DNA from: Elioraea tepida
GTDB taxonomy: Bacteria; Pseudomonadota; Alphaproteobacteria; Acetobacterales; Acetobacteraceae
Length of the DNA stretch: 64,000 bases
Direction of reading: 5' to 3'
NCBI RefSeq assembly: GCF_019203965.1
Contig: NZ_CP076448.1
Coordinates: 248,001 to 312,000 of the forward strand
Each line of letters starts with the position of its first letter. The first letter of the stretch is position 1. Made by a program: the position numbers and the translations under genes. A model generated the notes under the pieces. It was given only the letters and a program-made list of their open reading frames with translations. It made no database searches and had not been told where the DNA came from. This document shows, in pieces, positions 8,442 through 17,732 of the stretch.

Positions 8442-9220
8442 GGCGCGTCGTCGAGCACGCACCAGACGGGGGTGTGGTCGGAGGGGCTGTCCCAGCCGCG
8501 CGGGGTGCGGTCTACCCCCGCTTCCGTGAGGCGCTCGGCCGCCGTGGGGCTCAAGAGCAGGGCATCGATCCGGAGGCCGTGATCCTGCTGCCAGGCGCCG
8601 CCTTGGTAGTCCCAATAGGTATAGCCCCGCGCGGGAAGAGGGTTGAGCGCCCGCCACGAATCGGTCCAGCCCTGCCAGAGCAGCCGCCGCCATGCGGCGC
8701 GGCTCTGCGGCTGGCACAGCGCATCGCCCGCCATCGCCCGCTCGTCCCACACATCCGCCTCGGTCGGGCAGATGTTCCAGTCGCCGCCGATCACCACCGG
8801 GCGCTCGGTCGCGAGCAGCGCCTCCGCATGGCGGGCGAGGCGGTCCATCCACGCCTGCTTGTAGGCGAACTTCTCGGTGCCGACCGGGTTGCCGTTCGGG
8901 CAGTAGACGCAGGCGATCACGAGCGGGCCTGCCTCAGCCTCGAGATAGCGGGCCTGGGCATCGTCGTCATCCCCGGGCAGGGAGCGCCGACGCTCCGCCA
9001 GAGGTGTGCGGGAGAGGATCGCGACACCGTTGTACGCCTTCTGGCCGTGGACAAGGGCGTGATAGCCGGCCGAGCGGACCTCCAGCAATGGGAAGCCCTG
9101 CTCCTCGACCTTCAACTCCTGCAGCAGCACGATGTCTGGGGCCTCCGGCCGGCCCAGCCAGTCGAGCAGGTGCTGCCTGCGGGCGCGCACGCTGTTGAGG
9201 TTCCAGGTGGCGATGCGCAT
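8438..9220 (-). CDS. xth: exodeoxyribonuclease III / AP endonuclease
   Basis: Base-excision repair enzyme of the exonuclease III (endonuclease/exonuclease/phosphatase) family that cleaves 5' of abasic sites. It has 260 residues. The catalytic elements are visible: N7 in TWNLNSVRAR, E35 in LLQELKVEE, the GGDWNICP stretch, and the C-terminal SDHTPVW histidine. The family-typical start MRIATWNLNS (9220) was chosen; an upstream ATG at 9238 would add six residues. It is divergent from ihfA across 241 bases and convergent with ilvD. Confidence 0.95.
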   Translation of the reverse strand: MRIATWNLNSVRARRQHLLDWLGRPEAPDIVLLQELKVEEQGFPLLEVRSAGYHALVHGQKAYNGVAILSRTPLAERRRSLPGDDDDAQARYLEAEAGPLVIACVYCPNGNPVGTEKFAYKQAWMDRLARHAEALLATERPVVIGGDWNICPTEADVWDERAMAGDALCQPQSRAAWRRLLWQGWTDSWRALNPLPARGYTYWDYQGGAWQQDHGLRIDALLLSPTAAERLTEAGVDRTPRGWDSPSDHTPVWCVLDDAP

Positions 9221-9383
9221 GTCCAAACGCTTCGGCATGCTGTCCGATGTTCCGGCGCTGCCGCTGGAGAGTAGTGCGCTTTGCTCCCCGGCGGAAACCG
9301 CTCCCGCGCGCCGCTGTTGCGGTGGAGTCGGCGCCTGCCATCCTAACGGTCTGATCTTCCTGAATTCGGCTCGGGGCGGCGGC

Positions 9384-9413
9384 TTGACGCGCCGAGACCC
9401 GCGCTGGTAACGT
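9384..9413 (+). promoter_or_regulatory. candidate promoter of ihfA
   Basis: TTGACG (9384-9389), an 18-base spacer and TAACGT (9408-9413) lie about 48 bases before the ihfA start. The -10 resembles TAACGA in the tRNA-Cys promoter. The rest of the xth-ihfA gap (9221-9461) shows no other feature I can support. Confidence 0.45.
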
Positions 9414-9461
9414 CATCGCAAAGACTTACCTGCGGCAACGGTTATCCTCGGCGGGGGCGGC

Positions 9462-9779
9462 ATGGCGGGAAGCACAGTCACACGCGCGCAGCTCGCCCAA
9501 GCGGTGTACGAGCAGGTCGGGCTTTCCCGGAACGAATCGGCGCAGCTCGTCGAGATGGTGCTCGAGATCGTCGCAAGCGCCCTGGAGGCTGGGCAGCCCG
9601 TGAAGATCTCCTCCTTCGGCACCTTCGCGGTCCGGCAGAAGGGGCGACGCATCGGCCGCAACCCCAAGACCGGGGTGGAGGTGCCGATCCTGCCGCGCAA
9701 GGTGCTGGTGTTCCGGCCGAGCCAGGTGTTGAAGGCACGGGTCAACGGGCAGGCCGCGCCGGCAGAGGACGATGCATGA
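9462..9779 (+). CDS. ihfA: integration host factor subunit alpha
   Basis: A 105-residue HU/IHF-family DNA-bending protein; IHF is a heterodimer that assists sigma-54 transcription, recombination and replication. The DNA-intercalating arm carries the conserved proline in GRNPKTG (residues 65-71), and SSFGTF and [12 protein letters not shown] are family signatures. The N-terminus [19 protein letters not shown] matches the alpha rather than the beta subunit. The stop overlaps the start of a MerR-family regulator (ATGA), a pairing frequent in Proteobacteria. Confidence 0.95.
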   Translation: MAGSTVTRAQLAQAVYEQVGLSRNESAQLVEMVLEIVASALEAGQPVKISSFGTFAVRQKGRRIGRNPKTGVEVPILPRKVLVFRPSQVLKARVNGQAAPAEDDA

Positions 9780-10324
9780 GCGCGGACCCGCCGGCCTTGC
9801 GCGGGAGCGGGCGCAAGGCACCGTCCGCCTTTCGCACGATCAGCGAGGTGGCCGACGATCTTCATATTCCGCAGCATGTCCTCCGGTTCTGGGAGACGAA
9901 GTTCCCACAGCTCAAGCCGCTGAAGCGCGGCGGCGGCCGTCGCTACTACCGACCCGAGGACGTCGAGCTTCTCCGCAAGATCAGTGACCTGCTCTACATC
10001 CAGGGCTACACGATCAAGGGTGTGCAGCGCCTTCTTCGCGAAGGCGGCGAGGAGGAGCGGGCGCCGGCAGAGGACATCGGCGAGCCGCAGGCGGAGGCGG
10101 TGGAGGAGAAGCCGCAGCTCGCTCTCCCCGGCATGCCCGCGGGCAGCGCCGAGGCCGAGCGAAGCCGCAGCGTCAAGCCGGTGATCCGCGTGCGCGCCGA
10201 ACGCGCGGTGGCTCCGGCCGCGGCCGAGGGCCGCGAGGCGAGGCTTCGGGCTGTGCTCGCCGAGGTTCTGGCGGAGCTGAAGGCGATCCGCGCCCTGATC
10301 GATCGGCCCGCTCAGAGCGAGTGA
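9776..10324 (+). CDS. MerR family transcriptional regulator
   Basis: A 182-residue regulator with an N-terminal MerR winged helix-turn-helix ([22 protein letters not shown] to [13 protein letters not shown], about residues 17-88). This is followed by an Ala/Glu/Pro-rich linker and a C-terminal helix ([19 protein letters not shown]). No ligand cysteines typical of metal sensors are visible. Coupled by a 4-base overlap to ihfA, it belongs to the uncharacterised MerR type that accompanies ihfA. Its ligand and targets are unknown. Confidence 0.88.
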   Translation: MSADPPALRGSGRKAPSAFRTISEVADDLHIPQHVLRFWETKFPQLKPLKRGGGRRYYRPEDVELLRKISDLLYIQGYTIKGVQRLLREGGEEERAPAEDIGEPQAEAVEEKPQLALPGMPAGSAEAERSRSVKPVIRVRAERAVAPAAAEGREARLRAVLAEVLAELKAIRALIDRPAQSE

Positions 10325-10352
10325 GCTGCGACGAAGGGCGCCTGCCGAAGCG

Positions 10353-10381
10353 TTGACAGGCTTGCCCCGTCGCGCCATTGC
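10353..10381 (+). promoter_or_regulatory. candidate promoter of tRNA-Pro
   Basis: A perfect TTGACA (10353-10358) lies 17 bases before CATTGC (10376-10381), placing the start just ahead of the tRNA at 10391. The -10 is poor, so the call rests on the -35 and position. Confidence 0.4.
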
Positions 10382-10390
10382 TCCCGCTGT

Positions 10391-10467
10391 CGGAGCGTAG
10401 CGCAGCCTGGTAGCGCATCAGTCTGGGGGACTGGGGGTCGTGGGTTCAAATCCCGCCGCTCCGACCA
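10391..10467 (+). tRNA. tRNA-Pro (anticodon GGG)
   Basis: A plus-strand cloverleaf of 77 bases: acceptor CGGAGCG/CGCTCCG, anticodon loop CTGGGGG reading GGG, T arm GGGTTCAAATCCC, and encoded CCA. The initial C and terminal G of the acceptor are characteristic of bacterial tRNA-Pro. It is convergent with the CBS gene; the 97 bases between contain no recognisable element. Confidence 0.95.
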
Positions 10468-10564
10468 CCTCGGGTGGCCAGCCGATTGGCGCCGTCAGTG
10501 GTCAGCCAGTCAACGGCTCAGTGCCAGCACCCGGCTCAGGCGGGACGATGGCGCCGTAACGCCC

Positions 10565-11002
10565 TCACGTCCCGGCACGCCAGACAGAAGACGTCAGCGT
10601 CTCGACGTCATTCTGCTGCTGCATCATCCGATACTTCACGAGATCGCGGATCGAGATGATGCCGGCTGGTTTGCCGTCCCGCATCACCGGAAGGTGCCGG
10701 AAATAGCCGCGGTCCATCATCTCCATGGCCTCGCCCACGGTCGTCTCGGGGGTCGCCACAACCGGGTTCGGCGTCATCAACTCGGCCGCCGTCAGGCTCA
10801 GCGCCTTCTCCCGGTGACGGGCGATCGCCTTGACCACGTCCCGCTCGCTGACGATGCCGAGCAGGGCGTTGTCGTCGTCCATTACCACGAGCGCGCCGAT
10901 GCGCTGCGCGGCGATGATCTCGGCGGTCCTGACGCAGGGGGTGGTGGGGCCGACGGAGATGATCGATTCGCCCTTCTGCTTCAGCACCGCAGCGACGGTC
11001 AT
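10565..11002 (-). CDS. CBS domain-containing protein
   Basis: A 145-residue protein made of a tandem pair of CBS domains (a Bateman module), with repeats around residues 8-65 and 75-135 (GIVSERDVVKAIAR and GIISIRDLVKYRM end each). Such modules bind adenosine nucleotides and regulate partner proteins, but stand-alone versions have no defined activity. The start at 11002 was chosen because AAGAGAGG precedes it and the preceding codons are not domain-like. It is divergent from the phosphate operon. Confidence 0.88.
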   Translation of the reverse strand: MTVAAVLKQKGESIISVGPTTPCVRTAEIIAAQRIGALVVMDDDNALLGIVSERDVVKAIARHREKALSLTAAELMTPNPVVATPETTVGEAMEMMDRGYFRHLPVMRDGKPAGIISIRDLVKYRMMQQQNDVETLTSSVWRAGT

Positions 11003-11191
11003 GCCTCTCTTCCCTTGCAGCCGCATGCCCTCGCGCTGGGCCGAGACACCCGCTCCGACGCCGCAGCGCAGCACGACGGCCGACCGGGTGCCTTCTCCCT
11101 GAGCATGGAACACTACTCGGCGCCTTGGCCGCGAGGCAATCATGCGGCGCTTCGGGCGCGGTGCCGCGACCGCGATCAGCGCGCCTGGGAA

Positions 11192-11220
11192 CTGTCATCG
11201 AAGCTTCATCAGACTGCAAT
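11192..11220 (+). promoter_or_regulatory. Pho box (three PhoB half-sites)
   Basis: CTGTCAT (11192-11198), GCTTCAT (11203-11209) and CTGCAAT (11214-11220) are three 7-base direct repeats with an exact 11-base period. This is the PhoB operator architecture CTGTCAT-N4-CTGTCAT plus one further half-site. It lies 107 bases before pstS, whose operon ends with phoB, so autoregulation under phosphate starvation is expected. A convincing -10 was not fixed; GATAGAGT at 11241 is one candidate. Confidence 0.8.
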
Positions 11221-11327
11221 CTTGGTGTCTCGGAGCGGTCGATAGAGTGGCGTTGGCACTAAGGGCGGGGGCGGCATGCGACCTCCCCAAGTGAGCCACG
11301 CACACAGCAGCCGATGGAGGACCTGAG

Positions 11328-12302
11328 GTGAGGAGAACCCTGCTCGCGGCCGTGGCCGCAACCGTCTTCTCGACGGGCGCGATGGCCCAGGCCATCCAGA
11401 TCGATCCGGAGCTGCCGGTCTACCGGCCGGTGCCCGGGATCTCCGGAAATCTGAAGTCGATCGGGTCTGATACCCTGAACAACCTGATGACCCTCTGGAG
11501 CGAGGGGTTCCAGGCGATCTACCCGAACGTTCGGATCGAGATCGAAGGCAAGGGAAGCTCGACGGCGCCGCCGGCGCTGATCGCGGGCACCGCGCAGTTC
11601 GGCCCGATGAGCCGGCCGATGAACCAGCGCGAGATCGATGCCTTCACGCAGCGCTTCGGCTATCCGCCGAGCGCGATCCGCGGCGCCGTCGACGCACTCG
11701 CCGTCTATGTCCACAAGGACAACCCGATCCAGTGCCTGACGATGCAGCAGGTCGATGCGATCTTTTCGAAGACGCGTCGCGGCGGGCACCCGACCGAGAT
11801 CAACACCTGGGGGCAGCTCGGGCTCACGGGCGAGTGGGCGAACCGGCCGATCAGCCTCTATGGGCGCAACAGCGCCTCCGGCACCTACGGCTATTTCAAG
11901 GAAGCCGCGCTCTTCAACGGCGACTACCGCGACAGCGTCAAGGAACAGCCCGGGTCGTCGACGGTGGTCCAGGGCGTGGCGTCGGACCGTTTCGCGATCG
12001 GCTACTCCGGCATCGGCTACCGAACCGCCGACGTGCGCCCGGTGCCGCTCGCGGCGCGTCCCGGCGCGACCTGCTACGGCGTCGAGCCCGAGAACGTATA
12101 CTCGGGTGACTATCCGCTGAGCCGCTTCCTCTACATCTATGTCAACGTGAACCCGAACCAGCCGCTCGATCCGCTGCGGCGGGAGTTCATCCGGTTCGTC
12201 TACTCCCGCCAGGGCCAGGAGGCGACCGTGAAGGACGGCTACCTGCCGGTGACGAACGCGATCGCGCAGGAGGACCTCCGCGCCAAGCGCATCATCGAGT
12301 AG
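11328..12302 (+). CDS. pstS: phosphate ABC transporter substrate-binding protein PstS
   Basis: The periplasmic phosphate receptor of the Pst high-affinity importer, 324 residues. The signal peptide is RRTLLAAVAATVFSTGAMAQA. Phosphate-binding signatures are visible: SIGSDTLNNLM near residue 45, GKGSSTAPPALIAGTAQFGPMSRPM, and NSASGTYGYFKE near residue 185. It starts with GTG behind GGAGG. It leads a pstSCAB-phoU-phoB operon under a Pho box. The divergent variant with NxxSGTY and full-length Pst partners is common in Proteobacteria. Confidence 0.93.
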   Translation: MRRTLLAAVAATVFSTGAMAQAIQIDPELPVYRPVPGISGNLKSIGSDTLNNLMTLWSEGFQAIYPNVRIEIEGKGSSTAPPALIAGTAQFGPMSRPMNQREIDAFTQRFGYPPSAIRGAVDALAVYVHKDNPIQCLTMQQVDAIFSKTRRGGHPTEINTWGQLGLTGEWANRPISLYGRNSASGTYGYFKEAALFNGDYRDSVKEQPGSSTVVQGVASDRFAIGYSGIGYRTADVRPVPLAARPGATCYGVEPENVYSGDYPLSRFLYIYVNVNPNQPLDPLRREFIRFVYSRQGQEATVKDGYLPVTNAIAQEDLRAKRIIE

Positions 12303-12310
12303 TGAACGTG

Positions 12311-12338
12311 GCGAGGGGGCGGGCTGTCGCCCCCTCGC
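12311..12338 (+). terminator. strong stem-loop between pstS and pstC
   Basis: GCGAGGGGGCG (12311-12321) pairs perfectly with CGCCCCCTCGC (12328-12338) around a 6-base loop, starting 8 bases after the pstS stop. No U-run follows. Such hairpins behind a binding-protein gene commonly stabilise its mRNA or attenuate read-through so that PstS exceeds the permeases. That role is an inference here. Confidence 0.55.
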
Positions 12339-12442
12339 GACGGCCCGGTCGCGGGTTGGGTGCGGGCCCTCGGGCGCGCGCGGGGTGGTGACCGGGTCGG
12401 TCCGGATGCTGCGGGTTTGCTAGAGCGTGAGCGAGGGGTTGG

Positions 12443-15067
12443 ATGAGCGACCAGGCGACCGTTGATGTGCCCGCCACCCGCGCGCGCCCGCCCATACGGC
12501 AGAACCGGCAGACACGACGCAGCGTCATTGTCGTCGATCGTCTCGCCGACTGGTCGATTACCGTCGGCGGGCTGTTCGTGATCTTCGCCGTCGCCGCGAT
12601 CATGGTTTTCCTCGCCCAGGTGGTCGTACCCCTCTTCACCGGCGGGCGGATTGAGAGCGCGCGCAGCTTCACGGTTCCCCTCGCGCCGACCGGCGTGCTG
12701 ATGGCCAATGTCGACGAGCACAAGACCGTCGCGGTCGTGCTCGCGGGCGACGGCAGCATCACCGCCTTCCATGCCCAGACCGGCGCGCCGATCGAGGCGA
12801 GGGGCTTCGACTTGGGGGGGCGCGTGCCGACCGCGTTCGGCCGCACGCTCGCGCGCGACAATCTGATCTTCGGCTTCGCCGACGGAACGATCCGCTTCGC
12901 CACGCTTCGGTTCACGACCGCGATCCTGCTGCCCGATGCCGTGCCGGCCGGGCTCAGGCAGCTTGACGAGCGCGACGGGACGAACGGATCCGCCGTGTTC
13001 TCGCGGATCCCCGGCAATCAGTTCCGCCGGGTCGAGGTCGCTGCCACGCTCGATGCGCCGCAGAAGATCTCGAATGCCGCGATCGTCGCGGCCGATTACC
13101 GCGTCGGCGGCACGGTCGAGCGGCCGACTCGCTCCTTCGTCACCGCCGATGCCGACGGCATCATCCGGCTGTCGCGCGCCGAGAGCCGGATCAACATGCT
13201 GACGCGGCAGGTGCGCACGACGGTGACCAGCGCCACGCTGCCGGAGCTCAGCCCTGGCCTCGAGATCAAGGGCATTCTGTTGACCGAGAAGGCCGACCAG
13301 GTGCTCGTCGCCACCCGGGAGGGGGTCGTCTACCGCTACGACACGCGTGACTTCAACGCGCCTCGGCTTGCCGAACGGGTTCGTGTCCTGGCCGAGGGCG
13401 AGGAGCTCACCGGCTTCTACTTCCTGATCGGCGAACAGACGCTGATCGTCACAGGCTCGCGCGGCACGGTCGATGCCTGGTTCACGCTCGAGCGTCGGGA
13501 TGCCGGCACGAGCGACGGCTATGCGCTCGTTCGCGCCCATGTTCTCGAGCCGCACGGCAACGCGGTGCGCGCCCTCTCGGCCGGGCAGCGTGGCAAGAGC
13601 TTCGTGACGGCGGACGCCGACGGCGCGGTGTGGCTTCGTCACACCACCTCGAACCAGGTCCTGCTCCGCCTCGACAAGGACCGCCCCGCTGGCGGCTATG
13701 CCGCGCTGATGCTCACCCCGCGTGCCGATGGCGTTCTCGCGATCGCCGCCGACGGCAGGACGAGCTTCTGGAACGTCGACGTTCCGCACCCGGAAACGAC
13801 GCTGCAGACGATCTTCGGCAAGGTCTGGTACGAGGGGTATCAGGGACCGACCTTCACCTGGCAGTCCTCCGCCGGAACCGACCAGTTCGAGCCGAAACTG
13901 AGCCTCGTGCCGCTGATCTTCGGCACCGTGAAAGCCACCGTCTATGCGCTTCTGTTCGCGCTTCCGATCGCTCTGATGGGGGCGATCTACACGAGCGAGT
14001 TCGTTGACCCGCGCGTGCGTGCCGTGGTCAAGCCGGCGATGGAGATGATGGCCTCACTTCCCTCCGTCGTGCTCGGCTTCATCGCCGCCCTGATCCTCGC
14101 GCCGATCGTCGAGCAGTGGATCGCGGCGGTGCTGATGATCTTCGTCGCGCTGCCGATCTCGCTGCTGCTCGCGGCCTATGCGTGGCAGGTCCTGCCGCGG
14201 TCGATCACGCTCCGCTTCGGGGGCCTGCCGAAATTCGTGCTCATGTTCGTCTTTCTCGCCATCGGCTTCCAGGCCTCGCTGTGGCTCGGCGATGCACTCG
14301 AGGCTCTGGTGTTCGCGGGCGACATCAAGCTGTGGCTCGACGGCACGCGCGGCGACGGCATCGGCTTCACGACGATGATCCTCACCCCGCTTGGCGTGTT
14401 CCTCGCGAGCTGGCTGACGCGGCGCTTCCTCGAGGACCGGATCGCGGCGCTGGTCGGCGCCGGAACGCGGCTGCGTGTCGGCGGCTTCGCCTTCCTGCGG
14501 TGGGTGTTGATCCTCGCCGCCGGCGTTACGCTCGCCTGGGTCGTCGCGACCCTGCTCGCCTCTTTCGGTTACGATCCTCGTGGCGGGATCGTTGGCACCT
14601 ACGTGCAGCGCAACACGCTGGTCGTCGGGTTCGCAATGGGGTTCGCGGTGATCCCGATCATCTACACGATCAGCGAAGATGCGCTGAACAGCGTGCCGGA
14701 GCACCTCCGCGCCGCCTCGCTCGCCTGCGGTGCGACGGCGTGGCAGACCGCGACGCGCGTGATCCTGCCCACCGCCGCAAGTGGCGTGTTCGCCGCGGTG
14801 ATGATCGGGATGGGCCGGGCGGTCGGCGAGACGATGATCGTGGTGATGGCGGCCGGCAACACGCCGATCATGGAGTGGAACATCTTCAACGGGCTACGTG
14901 CCCTCTCGGCCAACATCGCCGTCGAACTGCCGGAGGCGGTGCGTGACAGCACGCTCTACCGGATGCTGTTCCTCGCCGCCCTCGTCCTGTTCGCGATGAC
15001 GTTCGTGATCAACACCATGGCCGAGGTGATACGCCAGCGCTTCCGCCGCCGCGCGGCGAGCCTCTGA
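12443..15067 (+). CDS. pstC: phosphate ABC transporter permease PstC, extended form
   Basis: Inner-membrane permease of the Pst importer, far longer (874 residues) than the roughly 320-residue E. coli PstC. One membrane helix (about 40-63) is followed by a soluble domain of about 420 residues with repeated short strands that look like a beta-propeller. The permease core starts near residue 490 (LIFGTVKATVYALLFALPIAL). It ends with the EAA-type loop region (EHLRAASLACGATAWQTATRVILPTAASG) and terminal helices. The large domain is presumably periplasmic. pstA follows after 23 bases and is also extended. Confidence 0.9.
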   Translation: MSDQATVDVPATRARPPIRQNRQTRRSVIVVDRLADWSITVGGLFVIFAVAAIMVFLAQVVVPLFTGGRIESARSFTVPLAPTGVLMANVDEHKTVAVVLAGDGSITAFHAQTGAPIEARGFDLGGRVPTAFGRTLARDNLIFGFADGTIRFATLRFTTAILLPDAVPAGLRQLDERDGTNGSAVFSRIPGNQFRRVEVAATLDAPQKISNAAIVAADYRVGGTVERPTRSFVTADADGIIRLSRAESRINMLTRQVRTTVTSATLPELSPGLEIKGILLTEKADQVLVATREGVVYRYDTRDFNAPRLAERVRVLAEGEELTGFYFLIGEQTLIVTGSRGTVDAWFTLERRDAGTSDGYALVRAHVLEPHGNAVRALSAGQRGKSFVTADADGAVWLRHTTSNQVLLRLDKDRPAGGYAALMLTPRADGVLAIAADGRTSFWNVDVPHPETTLQTIFGKVWYEGYQGPTFTWQSSAGTDQFEPKLSLVPLIFGTVKATVYALLFALPIALMGAIYTSEFVDPRVRAVVKPAMEMMASLPSVVLGFIAALILAPIVEQWIAAVLMIFVALPISLLLAAYAWQVLPRSITLRFGGLPKFVLMFVFLAIGFQASLWLGDALEALVFAGDIKLWLDGTRGDGIGFTTMILTPLGVFLASWLTRRFLEDRIAALVGAGTRLRVGGFAFLRWVLILAAGVTLAWVVATLLASFGYDPRGGIVGTYVQRNTLVVGFAMGFAVIPIIYTISEDALNSVPEHLRAASLACGATAWQTATRVILPTAASGVFAAVMIGMGRAVGETMIVVMAAGNTPIMEWNIFNGLRALSANIAVELPEAVRDSTLYRMLFLAALVLFAMTFVINTMAEVIRQRFRRRAASL

Positions 15068-15090
15068 ACCAGGGAGGGGGAGCAAGCCCG

Positions 15091-16857
15091 ATGGCGATGG
15101 ATGCCATTGTCACGACGGCCCGAACGCAGGCGGCCGCCCGGGCGGCGGTCGCGGAAGCGCGCAAGGCAACAGCCGGAGCGACCCGCCCCATCGACCTTCA
15201 GAACCAGGGCGAACCCTCGCTCTGGTTGCTCGGCGGCGCGCTTGCCCTCGGCATCGTGATGATCCTCGCCTTCCTCGTGCTCGTCTTCTGGAACGGAATC
15301 GTGACGTTCTGGCCGAGGCCAATCGAGGTCGTTCGGCTCGCTGACGGAACCATGGTCGCGGGCGAACCGACCCGGAGCCAGGTGTTCCGCCCGGGGCCCG
15401 AGGTGCTCGACACCCTCTCGCCAAGGCAGCGCGAGATCATCGCCCAGGCGGGCGGTCTTGCGGAGCGGACGCTTCTGCGCACCGGCAATTTCGACCTCTA
15501 TGGCGACGACTTCCAGTGGGTGCCGGCCTACGAGCGCGCCGAGACGAGACGTCCGCCCGAGATGATGCTCGCCGAGCGGCAGGAGTGGGGCGTCTTCGTC
15601 GGGACGATCCGCTCCTTCAGCCGCGATGGCCAGACCGTGACCGTCACCTCACCGCGCGACCCGGCGCTCGCGGAGGCGCATCGCGCTGCACGCGAGCGCT
15701 GGGCCGAGATCAGGCGGATCGAGCGCGGCGAGATCGGCACGGTGAACCACTATCTCGAGAAGGAGCGCCTCGCGCTTCGTCGGGTCCAGCTCCAGAACCC
15801 AGAGGGCGGGCCGGTGGTCGAGGCGGCGGCGCGTCGCTTCGCCGAGCGTGAGGCGGAGCTGCAGCGGCAGTACGAGGCGCTCGCCGCCCGAGCGCAGGCG
15901 CTGCGGCGCGCGCACGAGGCGGACCTGATCACCTTCGTCGAGGTGAACGGGCGGGAGAAGACGCAGCCCCTTGGCTCGGTCGTTCGCATCGTCGCCTCGA
16001 ACGACCTGTCGCTTCTCGGCAAGCTCGGCGTCTATCTCTCTCGCTGGGCGGAGTTCATCACCGACGAGCCGCGCGAGGCGAATACCGAGGGCGGGATCCT
16101 GCCCGCGATCTTCGGCACGGTGGCGATGACGCTCCTGCTCGTGATCGTCGTCACGCCGTTCGGCGTGATCACCGCCCTCTATCTGCGCGAATACGCGCGC
16201 CAGGGCCGGCTCGTCTCGATCGTGCGGATCTCGGTGAACAACCTCGCCGGCGTGCCCTCGATCGTCTATGGCGTATTCGGCCTCGGCTTCTTCGCCTACA
16301 TCGTCGGCGGCTCGATCGACCAGCTCTTCTATCCCGAGCGCCTGCCGAGCCCGACCTTCGGTACGGGCGGCCTGCTCTGGGCGTCGCTAACGCTCGCCCT
16401 GCTCACCGTGCCTGTGGTGATCGTCGCGACCGAGGAGGCGCTCGCCGCCGTGCCGCGAAGCATGCGCGAGGGCAGCCTCGCCTGCGGCGCCTCGAAATGG
16501 CAGACGATCCGCAACATCGTGCTTCCCCGCGCGATGCCGGGGATCATGACCGGGATCATCCTTGCGATGGCGCGCGGGGCGGGCGAGGTGGCGCCGCTGA
16601 TGCTGGTTGGCGTCGTGAAGCTCGCGCCGGAACTCCCGATCGACGGGTTCTTCCCGTTCATCCATCTCGAGCGCAGCTTCATGCATCTCGGGTTCCACAT
16701 CTACGATGTCGGGTTCCAGAGCCGGAACAGCGAGGCCGGCAAGCCGATGGTGTTTGTCACCACGCTGCTTCTGATCACGCTCATCTTCACGATGAACCTC
16801 ACCGCGATCGTTGTGCGAAACCGGCTCAAGCGCCGGTTCGCCGGGGCGCAGTTCTGA
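15091..16857 (+). CDS. pstA: phosphate ABC transporter permease PstA, extended form
   Basis: Second Pst permease, 588 residues against about 290 in E. coli. A first membrane helix (about 47-70) precedes roughly 270 residues of soluble sequence containing a charged coiled coil ([20 protein letters not shown] onward). The permease core begins near residue 345 ([19 protein letters not shown]) and contains the EAA-type loop [31 protein letters not shown] precedes the ATG. The paired enlargements of PstC and PstA suggest that the two soluble domains interact; that is an inference. Confidence 0.9.
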   Translation: MAMDAIVTTARTQAAARAAVAEARKATAGATRPIDLQNQGEPSLWLLGGALALGIVMILAFLVLVFWNGIVTFWPRPIEVVRLADGTMVAGEPTRSQVFRPGPEVLDTLSPRQREIIAQAGGLAERTLLRTGNFDLYGDDFQWVPAYERAETRRPPEMMLAERQEWGVFVGTIRSFSRDGQTVTVTSPRDPALAEAHRAARERWAEIRRIERGEIGTVNHYLEKERLALRRVQLQNPEGGPVVEAAARRFAEREAELQRQYEALAARAQALRRAHEADLITFVEVNGREKTQPLGSVVRIVASNDLSLLGKLGVYLSRWAEFITDEPREANTEGGILPAIFGTVAMTLLLVIVVTPFGVITALYLREYARQGRLVSIVRISVNNLAGVPSIVYGVFGLGFFAYIVGGSIDQLFYPERLPSPTFGTGGLLWASLTLALLTVPVVIVATEEALAAVPRSMREGSLACGASKWQTIRNIVLPRAMPGIMTGIILAMARGAGEVAPLMLVGVVKLAPELPIDGFFPFIHLERSFMHLGFHIYDVGFQSRNSEAGKPMVFVTTLLLITLIFTMNLTAIVVRNRLKRRFAGAQF

Positions 16858-16879
16858 CCAAAGTGGAGGACAGTCCGCG

Positions 16880-17716
16880 ATGCCAGACGCCGAGGTGATG
16901 GAACGGCCGCAGGGCGAGACCTTCCCCCAGACCGTGTACCATCTCAAGACGGCTGGGGGTCCACCCGCGGTCGAGATCAAGAACTTCAATCTGTGGTATG
17001 GCGGAACGGCTCAGGCGCTGTTCGACATCACCATGTCGATCGAGAAGGGCCTCGTCACCGCGCTGATCGGCCCTTCCGGCTGCGGCAAGTCGACGCTTCT
17101 GCGCTGCCTCAACCGCATGAACGACCTGATCGACGGCATCCGCATCGAGGGGCGGATCTCGATCGAGGGGAGCGACATCTATGCTCCCGGGGCGGACGTG
17201 ATCGCGATCCGCAAGCGGATGGGCATGGTGTTCCAGAAGCCAAACCCGTTCCCGATGTCGATCTACGAGAATGTCGCCTACCCGCTCCGGGTCGACGGGA
17301 TCCGCGACAAGGCGCTGATCGACGCGACCGTCGAACAGAGCCTGCGCGGTGCTGCCCTGTGGGAGGAGGTGAAGGACAGGCTGAACGAGAGCGCGCTCGG
17401 CCTCTCCGGGGGGCAGCAGCAGCGCCTGTGCATCGCGCGTGCGATCGCCGGCAGCCCGGAGGTTCTGCTGATGGACGAGCCCTGTTCCGCTCTCGACCCG
17501 ATCGCCACCGCCAAGATCGAGGAGCTGATCGACGAGCTCCGCGGCCAGTTCACCATCGTCATCGTCACCCACAACATGCAGCAGGCCGGGCGCGTCTCCG
17601 ACAACACGGCCTTCATGTATCTCGGGCGGCTGATCGAGTACGGCGAGACCGCGACAGTGTTCACGCGGCCGCTTGCGCAGCGCACGCAGGACTACATCAC
17701 CGGCCGCTTCGGCTGA
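16880..17716 (+). CDS. pstB: phosphate ABC transporter ATP-binding protein PstB
   Basis: Cytoplasmic ATPase that powers phosphate import, 278 residues. Walker [10 protein letters not shown] begins at residue 64, the signature LSGGQQQR near 175, and Walker [13 protein letters not shown] near 198, followed by the PstB-type H-loop [11 protein letters not shown]. The ATG at 16880 is chosen because GTGGAGGA lies nine bases upstream; an earlier in-frame start would overlap pstA. phoU follows after 16 bases. Confidence 0.97.
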   Translation: MPDAEVMERPQGETFPQTVYHLKTAGGPPAVEIKNFNLWYGGTAQALFDITMSIEKGLVTALIGPSGCGKSTLLRCLNRMNDLIDGIRIEGRISIEGSDIYAPGADVIAIRKRMGMVFQKPNPFPMSIYENVAYPLRVDGIRDKALIDATVEQSLRGAALWEEVKDRLNESALGLSGGQQQRLCIARAIAGSPEVLLMDEPCSALDPIATAKIEELIDELRGQFTIVIVTHNMQQAGRVSDNTAFMYLGRLIEYGETATVFTRPLAQRTQDYITGRFG

Positions 17717-17732
17717 TCGAGAGGAGCGCGAC

